DNA of 64,000 nt, taken from positions 1 through 64,000 of the forward strand of contig JAFRBA010000153.1 in the NCBI GenBank assembly GCA_017405115.1. The letters run 5' to 3'. The position numbers were made by a program, and so were the translations under genes. The notes under the pieces were generated by a model, which was not told the origin of the DNA, ran no database searches, and was given only the letters and a program-made list of their open reading frames with translations. Positions 32,600-40,127 of this stretch are shown here, piece after piece. The first letter of the stretch is position 1. The number at the start of each line of letters is the position of its first letter. Origin of the DNA: Kiritimatiellia bacterium (lineage in GTDB: Bacteria; Verrucomicrobiota; Kiritimatiellia; RFP12; UBA1067).

Positions 32600-32621
32600 G
32601 CGAGGGGAGGTTGCGAACGCG

Positions 32622-33740
32622 ATGAGACTCTCAGTGATGACGCAGACAGCTTTCGCCCTAGCCGTCACGACGGCGGCTGCGGCGTTTGCCGAGCCGCTGC
32701 CGCCAATTCCCGACGGCGCGTTCACGTACGTGTGCATACCGGATACGCAGGCGTACAAGAGCAAGAAGGACCCGTCTTTGCCCGGCGGCTGGCGCGAGAA
32801 GAACAAGTCGTTCGACACTCGCGTTGACTGGATAGTCGCCAACGCGAAGAAGCAGCGGATATTCTTCGTGTCGCACATGGGCGACGTAGTGGAAGTCAAC
32901 AGGCAGTCGCAGTGGGACTTTGCGTCGAAGGAGATGGGAAAGCTCGACGGCGTCGTCCCGTACGGAATATGCCCTGGCAACCACGACCAGCAGCGCAACA
33001 CCGAGAGGGTCGGCGACACGTCGCTGTTCGCGGCGGCGTTCCCGCCTTCGCGTTTCGCGTCCCGCCCCTGGTACGCCGGCTGCTTCGCCGGTTTCACGAA
33101 TTCATACGGGGTGGCCGTATGCGGTGCCAACGCAAACAGCTGCCAGCTCGTCGACGCGGGCGGATTCAGGTTCGTCATCCTCCACATCGAGTGCAACGCG
33201 CCAGAGCCGGTGCTCGCGTGGGCGGATGGCATGCTCGAGCGCTATTCCGACAGGAAGGCGATAATAGCCACCCACATGTTCATCGGCTACACGAAGAGTT
33301 CGTATCGAACCGAGAACGCAAAGGCTGGGTGGACGCTTAAACCGAGACCCGACCAGCTCGGCCTTGTCGGCTGGGCGAAGCGGCACGGCCGCGAAGCCGT
33401 AAGCGGAAAGAAGATGTGGGAGCGCCATTTTGCAAAGCACGCCAACGTGTTCCTGATCGTCTGCGGCGACCAGGGACCGGTCATCACGCACCACATGGAA
33501 CTCAAAGGCGAGAAGGGGAATGTCGTGCATGCGTTCCTGCAGGACTATCCGAAGAACGACGAGTCAGACTGGATAAGGCTGTTTCGCTTCCAGCCCAAGG
33601 ACGGGAAAATAGAAGTCTACACGTACAGTCCGCAGTCCGACAGCCTCTGCGGCGGCGTGTCGTACTGGCCAGAAGCGCACTGGCACAGGTTCACGATTCC
33701 GTTTGACGCGGCGTCGCGCGGCGGAAGGCGCGGCGAATGA
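32622..33740 (+). CDS. Secreted metallophosphoesterase
   Basis: A 372-aa protein with signal peptide (QTAFALAVTTAAAAFA) and calcineurin-like phosphoesterase motifs in order: PDTQ near residue 42 (family D-x-Q/H), MGDVVE (GDxx), PGNHDQQ (GNHD) and ATHMFIGYTKS, with a late C-GDQGP region. These ligate two metals for phosphoester hydrolysis. Proteins of this type in polysaccharide loci remove phosphate from substrates. GAGGGGAGG lies 11 nt upstream of the ATG. It overlaps the next gene by ATGA. Confidence 0.85.
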   Translation: MRLSVMTQTAFALAVTTAAAAFAEPLPPIPDGAFTYVCIPDTQAYKSKKDPSLPGGWREKNKSFDTRVDWIVANAKKQRIFFVSHMGDVVEVNRQSQWDFASKEMGKLDGVVPYGICPGNHDQQRNTERVGDTSLFAAAFPPSRFASRPWYAGCFAGFTNSYGVAVCGANANSCQLVDAGGFRFVILHIECNAPEPVLAWADGMLERYSDRKAIIATHMFIGYTKSSYRTENAKAGWTLKPRPDQLGLVGWAKRHGREAVSGKKMWERHFAKHANVFLIVCGDQGPVITHHMELKGEKGNVVHAFLQDYPKNDESDWIRLFRFQPKDGKIEVYTYSPQSDSLCGGVSYWPEAHWHRFTIPFDAASRGGRRGE

Positions 33741-36247
33741 CGGCGCGGATTCTTGCGGCGGCCTGCGCGGCGTCGGTTCTGGTGCAGCTTGCGCGGGCTG
33801 CGGAGGATTGGCGTCCGCCGTTCGACAAGTCGGACTGGCTCGGCCGCGTGAACGTCCAGGTGAATCCCTGGTTTGGGCTCGACAAGCAGCCGTTGCACGC
33901 GAAAGGCGGGCCCAACGCGCCGTGGACAAGGCCTTCTGGCGTCGATCCGTGGGAGGCGGGCATGGCCCTGACGGAGCGCTACGGAGTCGACACGTGGTCC
34001 GTCGAGCTGAGCGGGAACGGGGGGTGGGCAGGGACGTACCGTGCGCTGCTGGATGCGTCGGCGCGCCGAGGCGGACGCACGAAGATAGCGATATTCTTCA
34101 ATGTCCACGCGAAATCGACGGGCGAGGCGATCTCGGCGATGAAGAAGACGCTCTCCCCGTTCCGGGAAGACCTCAAGTCCAATCCGTGCGTTGCGCGCGC
34201 CGGCGGCTTCCCCGTCGTGCTGATATACGGTCCGCACAAGTTCGAGCCGGGGCAGTGGACGGAGATATTCAACGCGCTGGACGCGGAGTTCGGCCGGATG
34301 GTCTACCTTGCGAACTACAGGCGCTTCGGTGCGGAATTGGGAGCGGAGCACTTCGAGAGGGAGCTGCGGCGCTACCTGCCGCGCTTCGACGGGGTTAGCA
34401 ACTACGGTTCGCACGGGATCGCCGCGCAGCGCGTCTCCGCCGAAGTCCTGGCCCGCGTGATGCGGGAAAGCCCCGGCAAGATATTCGAGGCGGGAATGCA
34501 CAGCACGTACACGTGCCACTTTCACATGGGCGGCCTGGAGGTGCACAACAGCGAGGAGTGGCGGGCGAGCGTGGACCTGTGGCTTTCCGCAAAGCCTGAT
34601 TCGTACATGCTCACGAATCTGTTCGACCACTACGAGAACTCCCTTGTGTATCCGTGCTACGAACGCGAAGACCTCCTTCTGCGCTATCTGGAGTGTGCGC
34701 TCGCCGGTGCGCGGAAAGAGCGGACTTTCCGGCGCGAGAAGCGCCCGGAGCTTGTCGTCGTCAATCCGAACACGCTCCTTGTCGGCTGGCAGAATCTCGA
34801 GATAGAGGTGCTGGGTTTCCCCGTGGAGTCCTCGGCGGCCGGTGTCGTCCTGCGCCTGCGCGTCTGCGACACCGCTGGTAAGACCCTCAGGGCTTTCCCG
34901 CCGAGGCAGATGAAACTTGACGGTTTTCGCTCCGAGAAGTTCTCGTTGCCGTCATCGGAGTTCGCGGCGGAGCGCGGCATCGTTCCGATTCTCGACTACG
35001 ACTGGAAAGGCAAGGCACGGCAGCCGATTTGCGGGCAGATGACGAGGCTGTCGCCGTCGATAAGGGACTACCGCATGTACTGGGCGCGTTCGACGAAGAA
35101 CCAGCTGTCCGTGAAAGGCTCGCCTGACTGGACGCTTGACGGAGTCCATCCGGGAGAAACCCGCATGCCTGCGGGCGACGGCGTATTCGAGTCGTCGATG
35201 GCGTCCGTGTCGGGCGGGGACGAAAAGGGCGGGTATTTCAGGTGCGGCATCAGGCGCGACGGCCTGGAGTATGATTTCACGACGGAGTACAAGTACAAGC
35301 TCGACAGGTGCTATGCCGTGGCGCTTCCGTCACCAGGCGCGGCGCTCCACTGGTATACCCTCCAGATGGAGAATGCCCGCGGATGCAAGGTCGAGACGTT
35401 GCCCGTCTGGGAGTCGGACGGTACGCGATCCGCCATCGTGCGCGTTCCCGTCTGGAAAGAGGACGGGACGATTGCAGATTTCGACGTCGAGGAGGCGCGC
35501 GTGCCGTTCTGGCACTACCCGTGCGACAGGGACACGGGGCGGGTGCTTCTCGACGTCTCGGGCTATCGGCACAACGGAAACATCGACGGAACGGGCTTCG
35601 GAGGCGGCCATCTCTGTTTCCAGGGGTACAACCACTATCACAATGGACCGGCGAAGCCTGTCGAGGAATCTCGCCGATTCTTCGGCAAAGACGGCGACGG
35701 ACGAGGATTCCTGAGGCTTGGCGGGAAGGATTATGTTGTAATAATGGGCGGGACGGCCTTCCCCGGCGCCTGTACGTACGAGCTTTCCGTGCGTCCTTCG
35801 GCGATAGGCTCCGAGTCCGGGCTCGTCGGTACCGGCAACGGCCAGATGTCGATAGACGTTCTTGCGGACGGGCGCGTGAAGGTGTCGAGGCGTGGTGCAG
35901 TCGAGGGAGCTGGTGGCGTGCCCCTTGGAGAGCGCAAGGAGGTCAGCGTCGTTTCGCGGACGCCGCTTGCGGAGGGGAAATGGACGCGCATGGCTGCAGT
36001 ATACGATTTGCGCACTTTGAGCCTGTATGTCGATGGAAGGCGCGAAGGGGAGGCGCGTTCAGCTCCAGTCAGGGAGCATGAATGGGAGACCCACGTCATT
36101 CTCGGCGCAAAATGTTCGTGGGTTTGGAATCCCGTCGATAATTTCAAAGGCGATGTACGTGACGTGCGCATCTACGGGCGCAATCTCTCGCCGTCCGAGT
36201 TTCTGAAGGTGGAACCTATTGAGATTGACAAGGTCGGACCTCAATAG
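33737..36247 (+). CDS. Secreted GH99/GH71-like glycosidase with C-terminal LamG
   Basis: An 836-aa protein. A signal peptide is followed by a TIM-barrel-like domain (about 30-330). Its segments KIAIFFNVHA, GGFPVVLIYGPHKFEPGQWTEIFNALDAEF and FDGVSNYGSHG resemble GH71/GH99-type alpha-glycanases. Beta domains follow, and a C-terminal LamG (TYELSVRPSAIGSESGLVGTGNGQM, WTRMAAVYDLRTLSLYVDGRREGEA, GDVRDVRIYGRNLSPSEF) probably binds glycan. Exact GH family is inferred from short segments only. It is the last intact gene of the operon controlled from 29614; gene remnants follow 3 nt after its stop. Confidence 0.7.
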   Translation: MTARILAAACAASVLVQLARAAEDWRPPFDKSDWLGRVNVQVNPWFGLDKQPLHAKGGPNAPWTRPSGVDPWEAGMALTERYGVDTWSVELSGNGGWAGTYRALLDASARRGGRTKIAIFFNVHAKSTGEAISAMKKTLSPFREDLKSNPCVARAGGFPVVLIYGPHKFEPGQWTEIFNALDAEFGRMVYLANYRRFGAELGAEHFERELRRYLPRFDGVSNYGSHGIAAQRVSAEVLARVMRESPGKIFEAGMHSTYTCHFHMGGLEVHNSEEWRASVDLWLSAKPDSYMLTNLFDHYENSLVYPCYEREDLLLRYLECALAGARKERTFRREKRPELVVVNPNTLLVGWQNLEIEVLGFPVESSAAGVVLRLRVCDTAGKTLRAFPPRQMKLDGFRSEKFSLPSSEFAAERGIVPILDYDWKGKARQPICGQMTRLSPSIRDYRMYWARSTKNQLSVKGSPDWTLDGVHPGETRMPAGDGVFESSMASVSGGDEKGGYFRCGIRRDGLEYDFTTEYKYKLDRCYAVALPSPGAALHWYTLQMENARGCKVETLPVWESDGTRSAIVRVPVWKEDGTIADFDVEEARVPFWHYPCDRDTGRVLLDVSGYRHNGNIDGTGFGGGHLCFQGYNHYHNGPAKPVEESRRFFGKDGDGRGFLRLGGKDYVVIMGGTAFPGACTYELSVRPSAIGSESGLVGTGNGQMSIDVLADGRVKVSRRGAVEGAGGVPLGERKEVSVVSRTPLAEGKWTRMAAVYDLRTLSLYVDGRREGEARSAPVREHEWETHVILGAKCSWVWNPVDNFKGDVRDVRIYGRNLSPSEFLKVEPIEIDKVGPQ

Positions 36248-36250
36248 ATA

Positions 36251-36442
36251 GGAGTCGCCCCGGGGTTCGACCCGGCGATAGTGGACGAGGCGAAGAGCCA
36301 GCTGCTGCCGTTCTGTCCTGGCATCGCGACGGCGAGCGAACTCTCGCAGGCGCTGACCGCCGGGTGCCAGACCGTCAAGTTCTTCCCGGCGGAGGCCGCC
36401 GGCGGCGTGAAGATGATCAAGGAAACCTGTGGGGACCCGTGA
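36251..36442 (+). pseudogene. eda: Remnant of KDPG aldolase (Eda)
   Basis: Sixty-three in-frame codons read GVAPGFDPAIVDEA, CPGIATASELSQAL and VKFFPAEAAGGVKMIKE, matching the middle of 2-keto-3-deoxy-6-phosphogluconate aldolase including the Schiff-base Lys in KFFPAE. Both the first half and the C-terminal third are missing. The break on the right falls in AAACCTGTGGGGACCC, almost the same sequence at which the aldolase gene at 39219 is broken. Confidence 0.85.
36431..36438. repeat. Degenerate GGGGACA half-element at the Eda break
   Basis: GGGGACCC preceded by AAACCTGT. The left flank is shared with 39781-39788 (AAACCTGC), where it precedes GGGGACACACCCCGC. Confidence 0.4.
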
Positions 36443-36694
36443 AATCCTTGTACTCAGCTTGAGGGCTTGCAGGAAAATGGCGGCCCGCGTATCTGGATAA
36501 ACACTCTATGGGACTCGCTTTGCGCCGGTCACGCCGACGAACGCGGGTTCAAGGGCGATGCCGATGGCAGCTGGGGATGGTGCCTCGCACATGGCGCGAC
36601 CATGATACAGACTGACCGCCCGGTCGAGCTCATCCGCTATCTTGAATCGAAGGGCAGGCGCACCCTTGCCGTAAAGGCCCCTGCGACGAAGTGA
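36443..36694 (+). pseudogene. Remnant of glycerophosphodiester phosphodiesterase C-terminus
   Basis: The frame that opens right after the Eda-fragment stop reads GPRIWINTLWDSLCAGHADERGF then WGWCLAHGATMIQTDRPVELIRYLESKGRR, the typical C-terminal end of bacterial GDPD enzymes (the GATxIQTDRP block). The catalytic N-terminal two thirds, with the metal and acid/base residues, are absent. There is no start codon or ribosome binding site of quality. Confidence 0.75.
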
Positions 36695-36697
36695 GGT

Positions 36698-37387
36698 ATG
36701 GCTTTGGTATGGGAGGCAAAGGGCCCTTCCATATATGATGTTTATCTTGGGCTGATCGTCGAGCGCCTGACGGGGCTGGACCTCGATGCCGCCGCGAAGA
36801 AGCTGCTCTGGGGGCCGCTTGGCATGAAGCGTACGACCTGGAAGCCCGTCGTCGGCGACCCGGATGTCGCTGAGTACCCGACTTCGACATATGCTTGCGT
36901 CAAGGGCATGCCGGCCAGGCGCAGGATTGGCGAGCGCAACGACATCTGCGCCTACCTCGCGCCACGCCCCATGGGAAACGGTGCAAACTTCTCCACCGTC
37001 GGAGACATGCTGCGCTTCGTGACAGACATGCTTGAGCGTCGGCAATTTCCGCCGGCGTACTATGACCTGATGTTTACGCCGTCGTTTGACCGGGGCGGAC
37101 ACAGGCGAAGCTTCGGCTGGGACATGACGGCGGAGAAGTCAACGTTCGCGGTCTGGACCCGAACGGGATTTTCCTCGTCCGCCATCTGCCACACGGGCTG
37201 GACGGGTGGCGCGATAGCCGTCGATCCCGAACGGGACTTCGCCGGTGTCGTTCTCGGCAATCGTCTCGCCAGCAAGGAGAAGACCATGGGCCCACGCATG
37301 AAGCTGCTAGATGCAATGTGCGTCTATGCAGATCGGATGACAGAGGAAGACTACAATGGGAAAATTCACCATTGTAGCCGACGGTAG
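36698..37387 (+). pseudogene. 5'-truncated serine beta-lactamase-like/esterase gene
   Basis: 229 codons resembling the C-terminal two thirds of class C beta-lactamase-family hydrolases: SIYDVYLGLIVERLTG aligns with the Y-x-N helix region, followed by LLWGPLGMKRTTW, NFSTVGDMLRFV, FGWDMTAEK and HTGWTGGAIAVDPERDFAGVVLGNR (the HTG box in place of KTG). The N-terminal part with the nucleophile SxxK is missing, so it should be inactive. The 3' end overlaps the convergent AraC gene by 22 nt. Third truncated gene in a row. Confidence 0.75.
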
Positions 37388-38244
37388 GCAAGAGGGGTGA
37401 GGCCGGTCATCTTCTTGAACAGACGCGAGAAGTGGGCGGGGGCGCCCAGTCCGCATGCCTTGCCTATGCAAAGCACCGGCATGTTCGTATGCGAAAGCAT
37501 CTCCTTGGCCTTCTTAAGGCGGTAGTTGCGCAGGAATTCGCCGGGCGTCATGTTTGTCTGCCTCTTGAACAGTTCGAAGAACATGGGGCGCGAATAGCCT
37601 ATGTGATCGATCAGGCGGTCCATGTGGACTCGCGACGAATAGTTGCGCTCCAGCCATTTGACGGCTTCGTCGAATATGCGACTGTCGGATCTGCCGATGG
37701 CACCCGAACTGCCCGAGACGCATTCGCATAGCACAAGGCAGCACAGAAAACGAACCCGCATTCTGGCGTCCTCCGAAAGATCTTTCTCGTCAGGGATGAT
37801 TATTCTGGCCAGCGGGGTCAGCGCCGCCTTCAGCCGGGGCGGAGCGCGAAGACGGCTCAATGGCCGCCGTGAAAGCGTCCGGTAGAGCAGTGCATACTCT
37901 GCAGTCGTGAATGTGCCGTCGGCGGCTGATCTGTCTGTGGGGTCCTTCAGGTAGATGTGTATCCGTGCGCCCGGCGGGTCTATCGCCTCGTCCAGACGGT
38001 GCATAACGCCGCCCGGAATGACGATGAAGTTCTCGCTTCCAAGCAAGACCGGTCTGTGACTCTTGAATTCGTACTTGTAATGTCCTTTCAGGGGGAATAT
38101 GACCTCCAGTTCATCGTGGTCGTGCCATTCAAGGCGCCGCGCGGACCTGTTGTCGTTCACCGTGACGGCTTTCAGCCATCCCAGGTTCAGCAAGCCTCCC
38201 GGGAAGTAGCGGGAGACGTAGGGCAGCTTTACGGTTTTGCTCAT
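37366..38244 (-). CDS. AraC-family transcriptional regulator
   Basis: A 292-aa regulator. The N-terminal cupin-like domain senses a ligand (WHDHDELEVIFPLKGHYKYEF, ENFIVIPGGVMHRLDE). The C-terminal AraC double helix-turn-helix (about 195-290) shows VHMDRLIDHIGYSRPMFFELFKRQTNMTPGEFLRNYRLKKAKEML and IGKACGLGAPAHFSRLFKKMTGLTPLAYRR. It is divergent from the SDR-aldolase operon at 38344, its probable target, likely a sugar-acid pathway. The ATG is 7 nt from its -10, so the mRNA should be leaderless. Confidence 0.92.
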   Translation of the reverse strand: MSKTVKLPYVSRYFPGGLLNLGWLKAVTVNDNRSARRLEWHDHDELEVIFPLKGHYKYEFKSHRPVLLGSENFIVIPGGVMHRLDEAIDPPGARIHIYLKDPTDRSAADGTFTTAEYALLYRTLSRRPLSRLRAPPRLKAALTPLARIIIPDEKDLSEDARMRVRFLCCLVLCECVSGSSGAIGRSDSRIFDEAVKWLERNYSSRVHMDRLIDHIGYSRPMFFELFKRQTNMTPGEFLRNYRLKKAKEMLSHTNMPVLCIGKACGLGAPAHFSRLFKKMTGLTPLAYRRLQW

Positions 38245-38251
38245 GCTTCAT

Positions 38252-38260
38252 ATTATACCG
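38252..38260 (-). promoter_or_regulatory. Extended -10 promoter of the AraC gene, leaderless
   Basis: CGGTATAAT on the minus strand, 7 nt from ATG 38244. Confidence 0.7.
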
Positions 38261-38302
38261 AATTGATTTTTAGTACACAATACGGAAAGTCAACATGGGA
38301 TT

Positions 38303-38311
38303 TGATATACT
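38303..38311 (+). promoter_or_regulatory. Extended -10 promoter of the SDR-aldolase pair
   Basis: TGATATACT, about 20 nt upstream of AAAGGAG and the ATG at 38344; divergent from the AraC promoter 45 bp away. Confidence 0.6.
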
Positions 38312-38343
38312 ACATATCAACTGGACAAACCAAAGGAGCAGAC

Positions 38344-39222
38344 ATGAACAAACTGGCGACAAGTGTTTCAGTGGCGCTGTGCGCAGGCGCGCTTTTCGGA
38401 GCCACCGACGAAATCGGGATGGCGGTCGCGCGGACTTTCGCGGGCAAGACGGCGGTCATAACCGGCGCGGCGTCCGGAATGGGGCTGTGCACCGCAAGGA
38501 CGCTGGCTGAAGCGGGGGCGACGGTGTTCATGTGCGACATCAACGGCGATGGCGTCAGGAAGGCCGCAGACGAGATCAATGCATGGGGCAAGGGCAAGGC
38601 GTATGCAGTCGAGGCGGACGTGAGGAAATTCGAGGACGCCGAGCGTTCGGCGGTGCTCGCGGTCGAAAAGACCGGAAAGATCGATCTGCTCATCAACTAC
38701 GCAGGAGGCAACGAAGCACGGTGCTGCTCGAGTTACAAGCCCATCTACGAGCAGCCGCAGGAGGTCATCGACTGGGGCCTGGACGTCAACCTGAGGGGTG
38801 CGGTATACTTTTCGCGCGCGTGCATGCCGTACATGGTGAAGGCGAAGGGCGGCGTCATCGTCACGCTCGGTTCCGTGACGGGGTTCGAGTGCGACGGGAA
38901 CAGCACATACGGCATCACAAAGGCCGGTCTCGACCGTCTGGCCCTGACGCTTGCGAAGGCGGGTGCACCGCATGGCGTCCGCGCATTCTGCGTCGCGCCC
39001 GGCCCGGTGCTGACGCGTCCCGCGATGGCGAAGATGAAGACGGCGCTAGGCTTTGCCTCGGAACCGCAGGAAGTCGTGGACTACATACTTTTCATGGCGT
39101 CGCCGAAGGGTCGCTCCATCACCGGCTCCACCCATGTCATTGATGCCGGACGTCTCGTCCTGTCGCGCAGCAGCACCGCCGACGCCCTTAAGGACGGTTC
39201 GGGAAAGAACTACAGGAAATGA
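38344..39222 (+). CDS. Short-chain dehydrogenase/reductase with signal-like N-terminus
   Basis: A 292-aa SDR: cofactor motif TGAASGMG, NYAGG in place of the usual NNAG, and the catalytic Ser-Tyr-Lys set (GSVTG, YGITK). Ahead of the Rossmann fold lies a 20-residue hydrophobic segment (MNKLATSVSVALCAGALFGA) that reads as a Sec signal peptide, which is unusual for an NAD(P)-dependent enzyme. AAAGGAG lies 5 nt upstream. The stop overlaps the start of the aldolase gene, so the two act together, probably in sugar or sugar-acid oxidation. Confidence 0.85.
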   Translation: MNKLATSVSVALCAGALFGATDEIGMAVARTFAGKTAVITGAASGMGLCTARTLAEAGATVFMCDINGDGVRKAADEINAWGKGKAYAVEADVRKFEDAERSAVLAVEKTGKIDLLINYAGGNEARCCSSYKPIYEQPQEVIDWGLDVNLRGAVYFSRACMPYMVKAKGGVIVTLGSVTGFECDGNSTYGITKAGLDRLALTLAKAGAPHGVRAFCVAPGPVLTRPAMAKMKTALGFASEPQEVVDYILFMASPKGRSITGSTHVIDAGRLVLSRSSTADALKDGSGKNYRK

Positions 39223-39848
39223 ACGCGCTTCTCGCGCTTTGCGTTCTGCTGGGAGCGCTTCCGTCCGCCAAGGAGATGCGCGGTCCGTTCCCGATCATGT
39301 CCACGCCGTACCACGAGGACGGATCGGTCGACTACGACGCCCTCGCCCGCGAGGCGCAGTGGACGGACTACTGGGGTTGCCCCGGCGTCATCTGGTGCCA
39401 GTCCAACGACGCCATCGACCTTCTGACGTCGGAGGAGAAGGCCAGGGGGTTCGAGGCGTGCGCCAAGGCCGTCGAGGGGCGCAAGATAGTGCTGACCCTT
39501 GGCGCAAACGGGACGAACACCACCGAGATGCTCGAACTTGCCGCCGAGATAGAGCGCGTCGCCGAAAGACATCCCACTGCGAAGATAGCGATGATATCGC
39601 GTCCGCCTGATGATGTCCGTTCGCAGGACGACATCGAGTCGGCGTGGGACGCGCTGGCTGGCGTCGCGAAGCGTCCGGTGATATTCCAGACGTACGGAAC
39701 GAAGGAGACGCCGACTCCCTCCGTCGAGCTGATCGTGCGACTAGCCGAGCGCCATCCGCACGCCTTCGGGTATGTAAAGCAAACCTGCGGGGACACACCC
39801 CGCGAAACCGTTGTAAAACGGGCCTTTTCGCACTTCGGCGGGACATGA
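39219..39848 (+). CDS. C-terminally truncated DapA/NanA-family aldolase with signal-like N-terminus
   Basis: A 209-aa protein of the dihydrodipicolinate synthase/sialate lyase superfamily (about 290-300 aa when complete). It has PFPIMSTPYHEDGSVDYDALARE at the first strand, LTLGANGTNTTEMLELA, and the Schiff-base strand FGYVKQ with the presumed catalytic Lys. The last third is missing: after VKQ the sequence becomes TCGDTPRETVV..., encoded by GGGGACACACCCCGC, a degenerate copy of the repeat seen at 262-408. It is therefore probably non-functional. The first 18 residues (MNALLALCVLLGALPSA) look like a signal peptide, as in its partner SDR. Confidence 0.75.
   Translation: MNALLALCVLLGALPSAKEMRGPFPIMSTPYHEDGSVDYDALAREAQWTDYWGCPGVIWCQSNDAIDLLTSEEKARGFEACAKAVEGRKIVLTLGANGTNTTEMLELAAEIERVAERHPTAKIAMISRPPDDVRSQDDIESAWDALAGVAKRPVIFQTYGTKETPTPSVELIVRLAERHPHAFGYVKQTCGDTPRETVVKRAFSHFGGT
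39789..39803. repeat. Degenerate GGGGACA repeat inside the aldolase gene
   Basis: GGGGACACACCCCGC then GAAACC, comparable to GGGGACACTCCCCCGC then AAAGCC at 262. It marks the point where aldolase homology ends. Confidence 0.5.
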
Positions 39849-39988
39849 GGCGCTTCGCCCGCCAATTCCCGTGACCTGGACTCGGTTGGGGACAGACTTC
39901 AGGGGTGTGGCTTGAAATGGCGATGATTTCGTTGCTTTTGGCGAGATAACGGGTTGAATGTGCCGGAAGCCGAGGTATATGCCTAACT

Positions 39989-40061
39989 GTCGGCTATAGC
40001 CGATAAGATTTGCGAATCGTTGAAGTTTGTCGGCTGTAGCCGATAAACTTCAGGAATCGCA
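39989..40061. repeat. Two tandem copies of a palindrome-bearing repeat (40-bp period)
   Basis: GTCGGCTATAGCCGATAA (39990-40007) recurs as GTCGGCTGTAGCCGATAA (40030-40047), each followed by related sequence to GAATCG. The core CGGCTATAGCCG is a perfect palindrome. The second copy sits in a 30-nt near-palindrome (40022-40051) with arms GAAGTTTGTCGGCTG and TAGCCGATAAACTTC. Lying 34 bp upstream of the -10, it looks like a double operator for a dimeric regulator. Confidence 0.7.
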
Positions 40062-40081
40062 CCCCCATGCGTTGTGTAATT

Positions 40082-40090
40082 TGGTATAAT
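40082..40090 (+). promoter_or_regulatory. Extended -10 promoter of the SGNH-DUF1080 gene
   Basis: TGGTATAAT, 37 nt upstream of ATG 40128. Confidence 0.75.
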
Positions 40091-40127
40091 ATCGGCAATT
40101 TCATTTAACGACATGGAGAACTGTAAA

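Larger units (their letters stand above)
39849..40127. other. Intergenic region with a tandem 40-bp repeat
   Basis: No gene. It contains a further degenerate GGGGACA copy (39888-39905), the tandem repeat at 39989-40061 and the promoter at 40082-40090. Confidence 0.6.
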
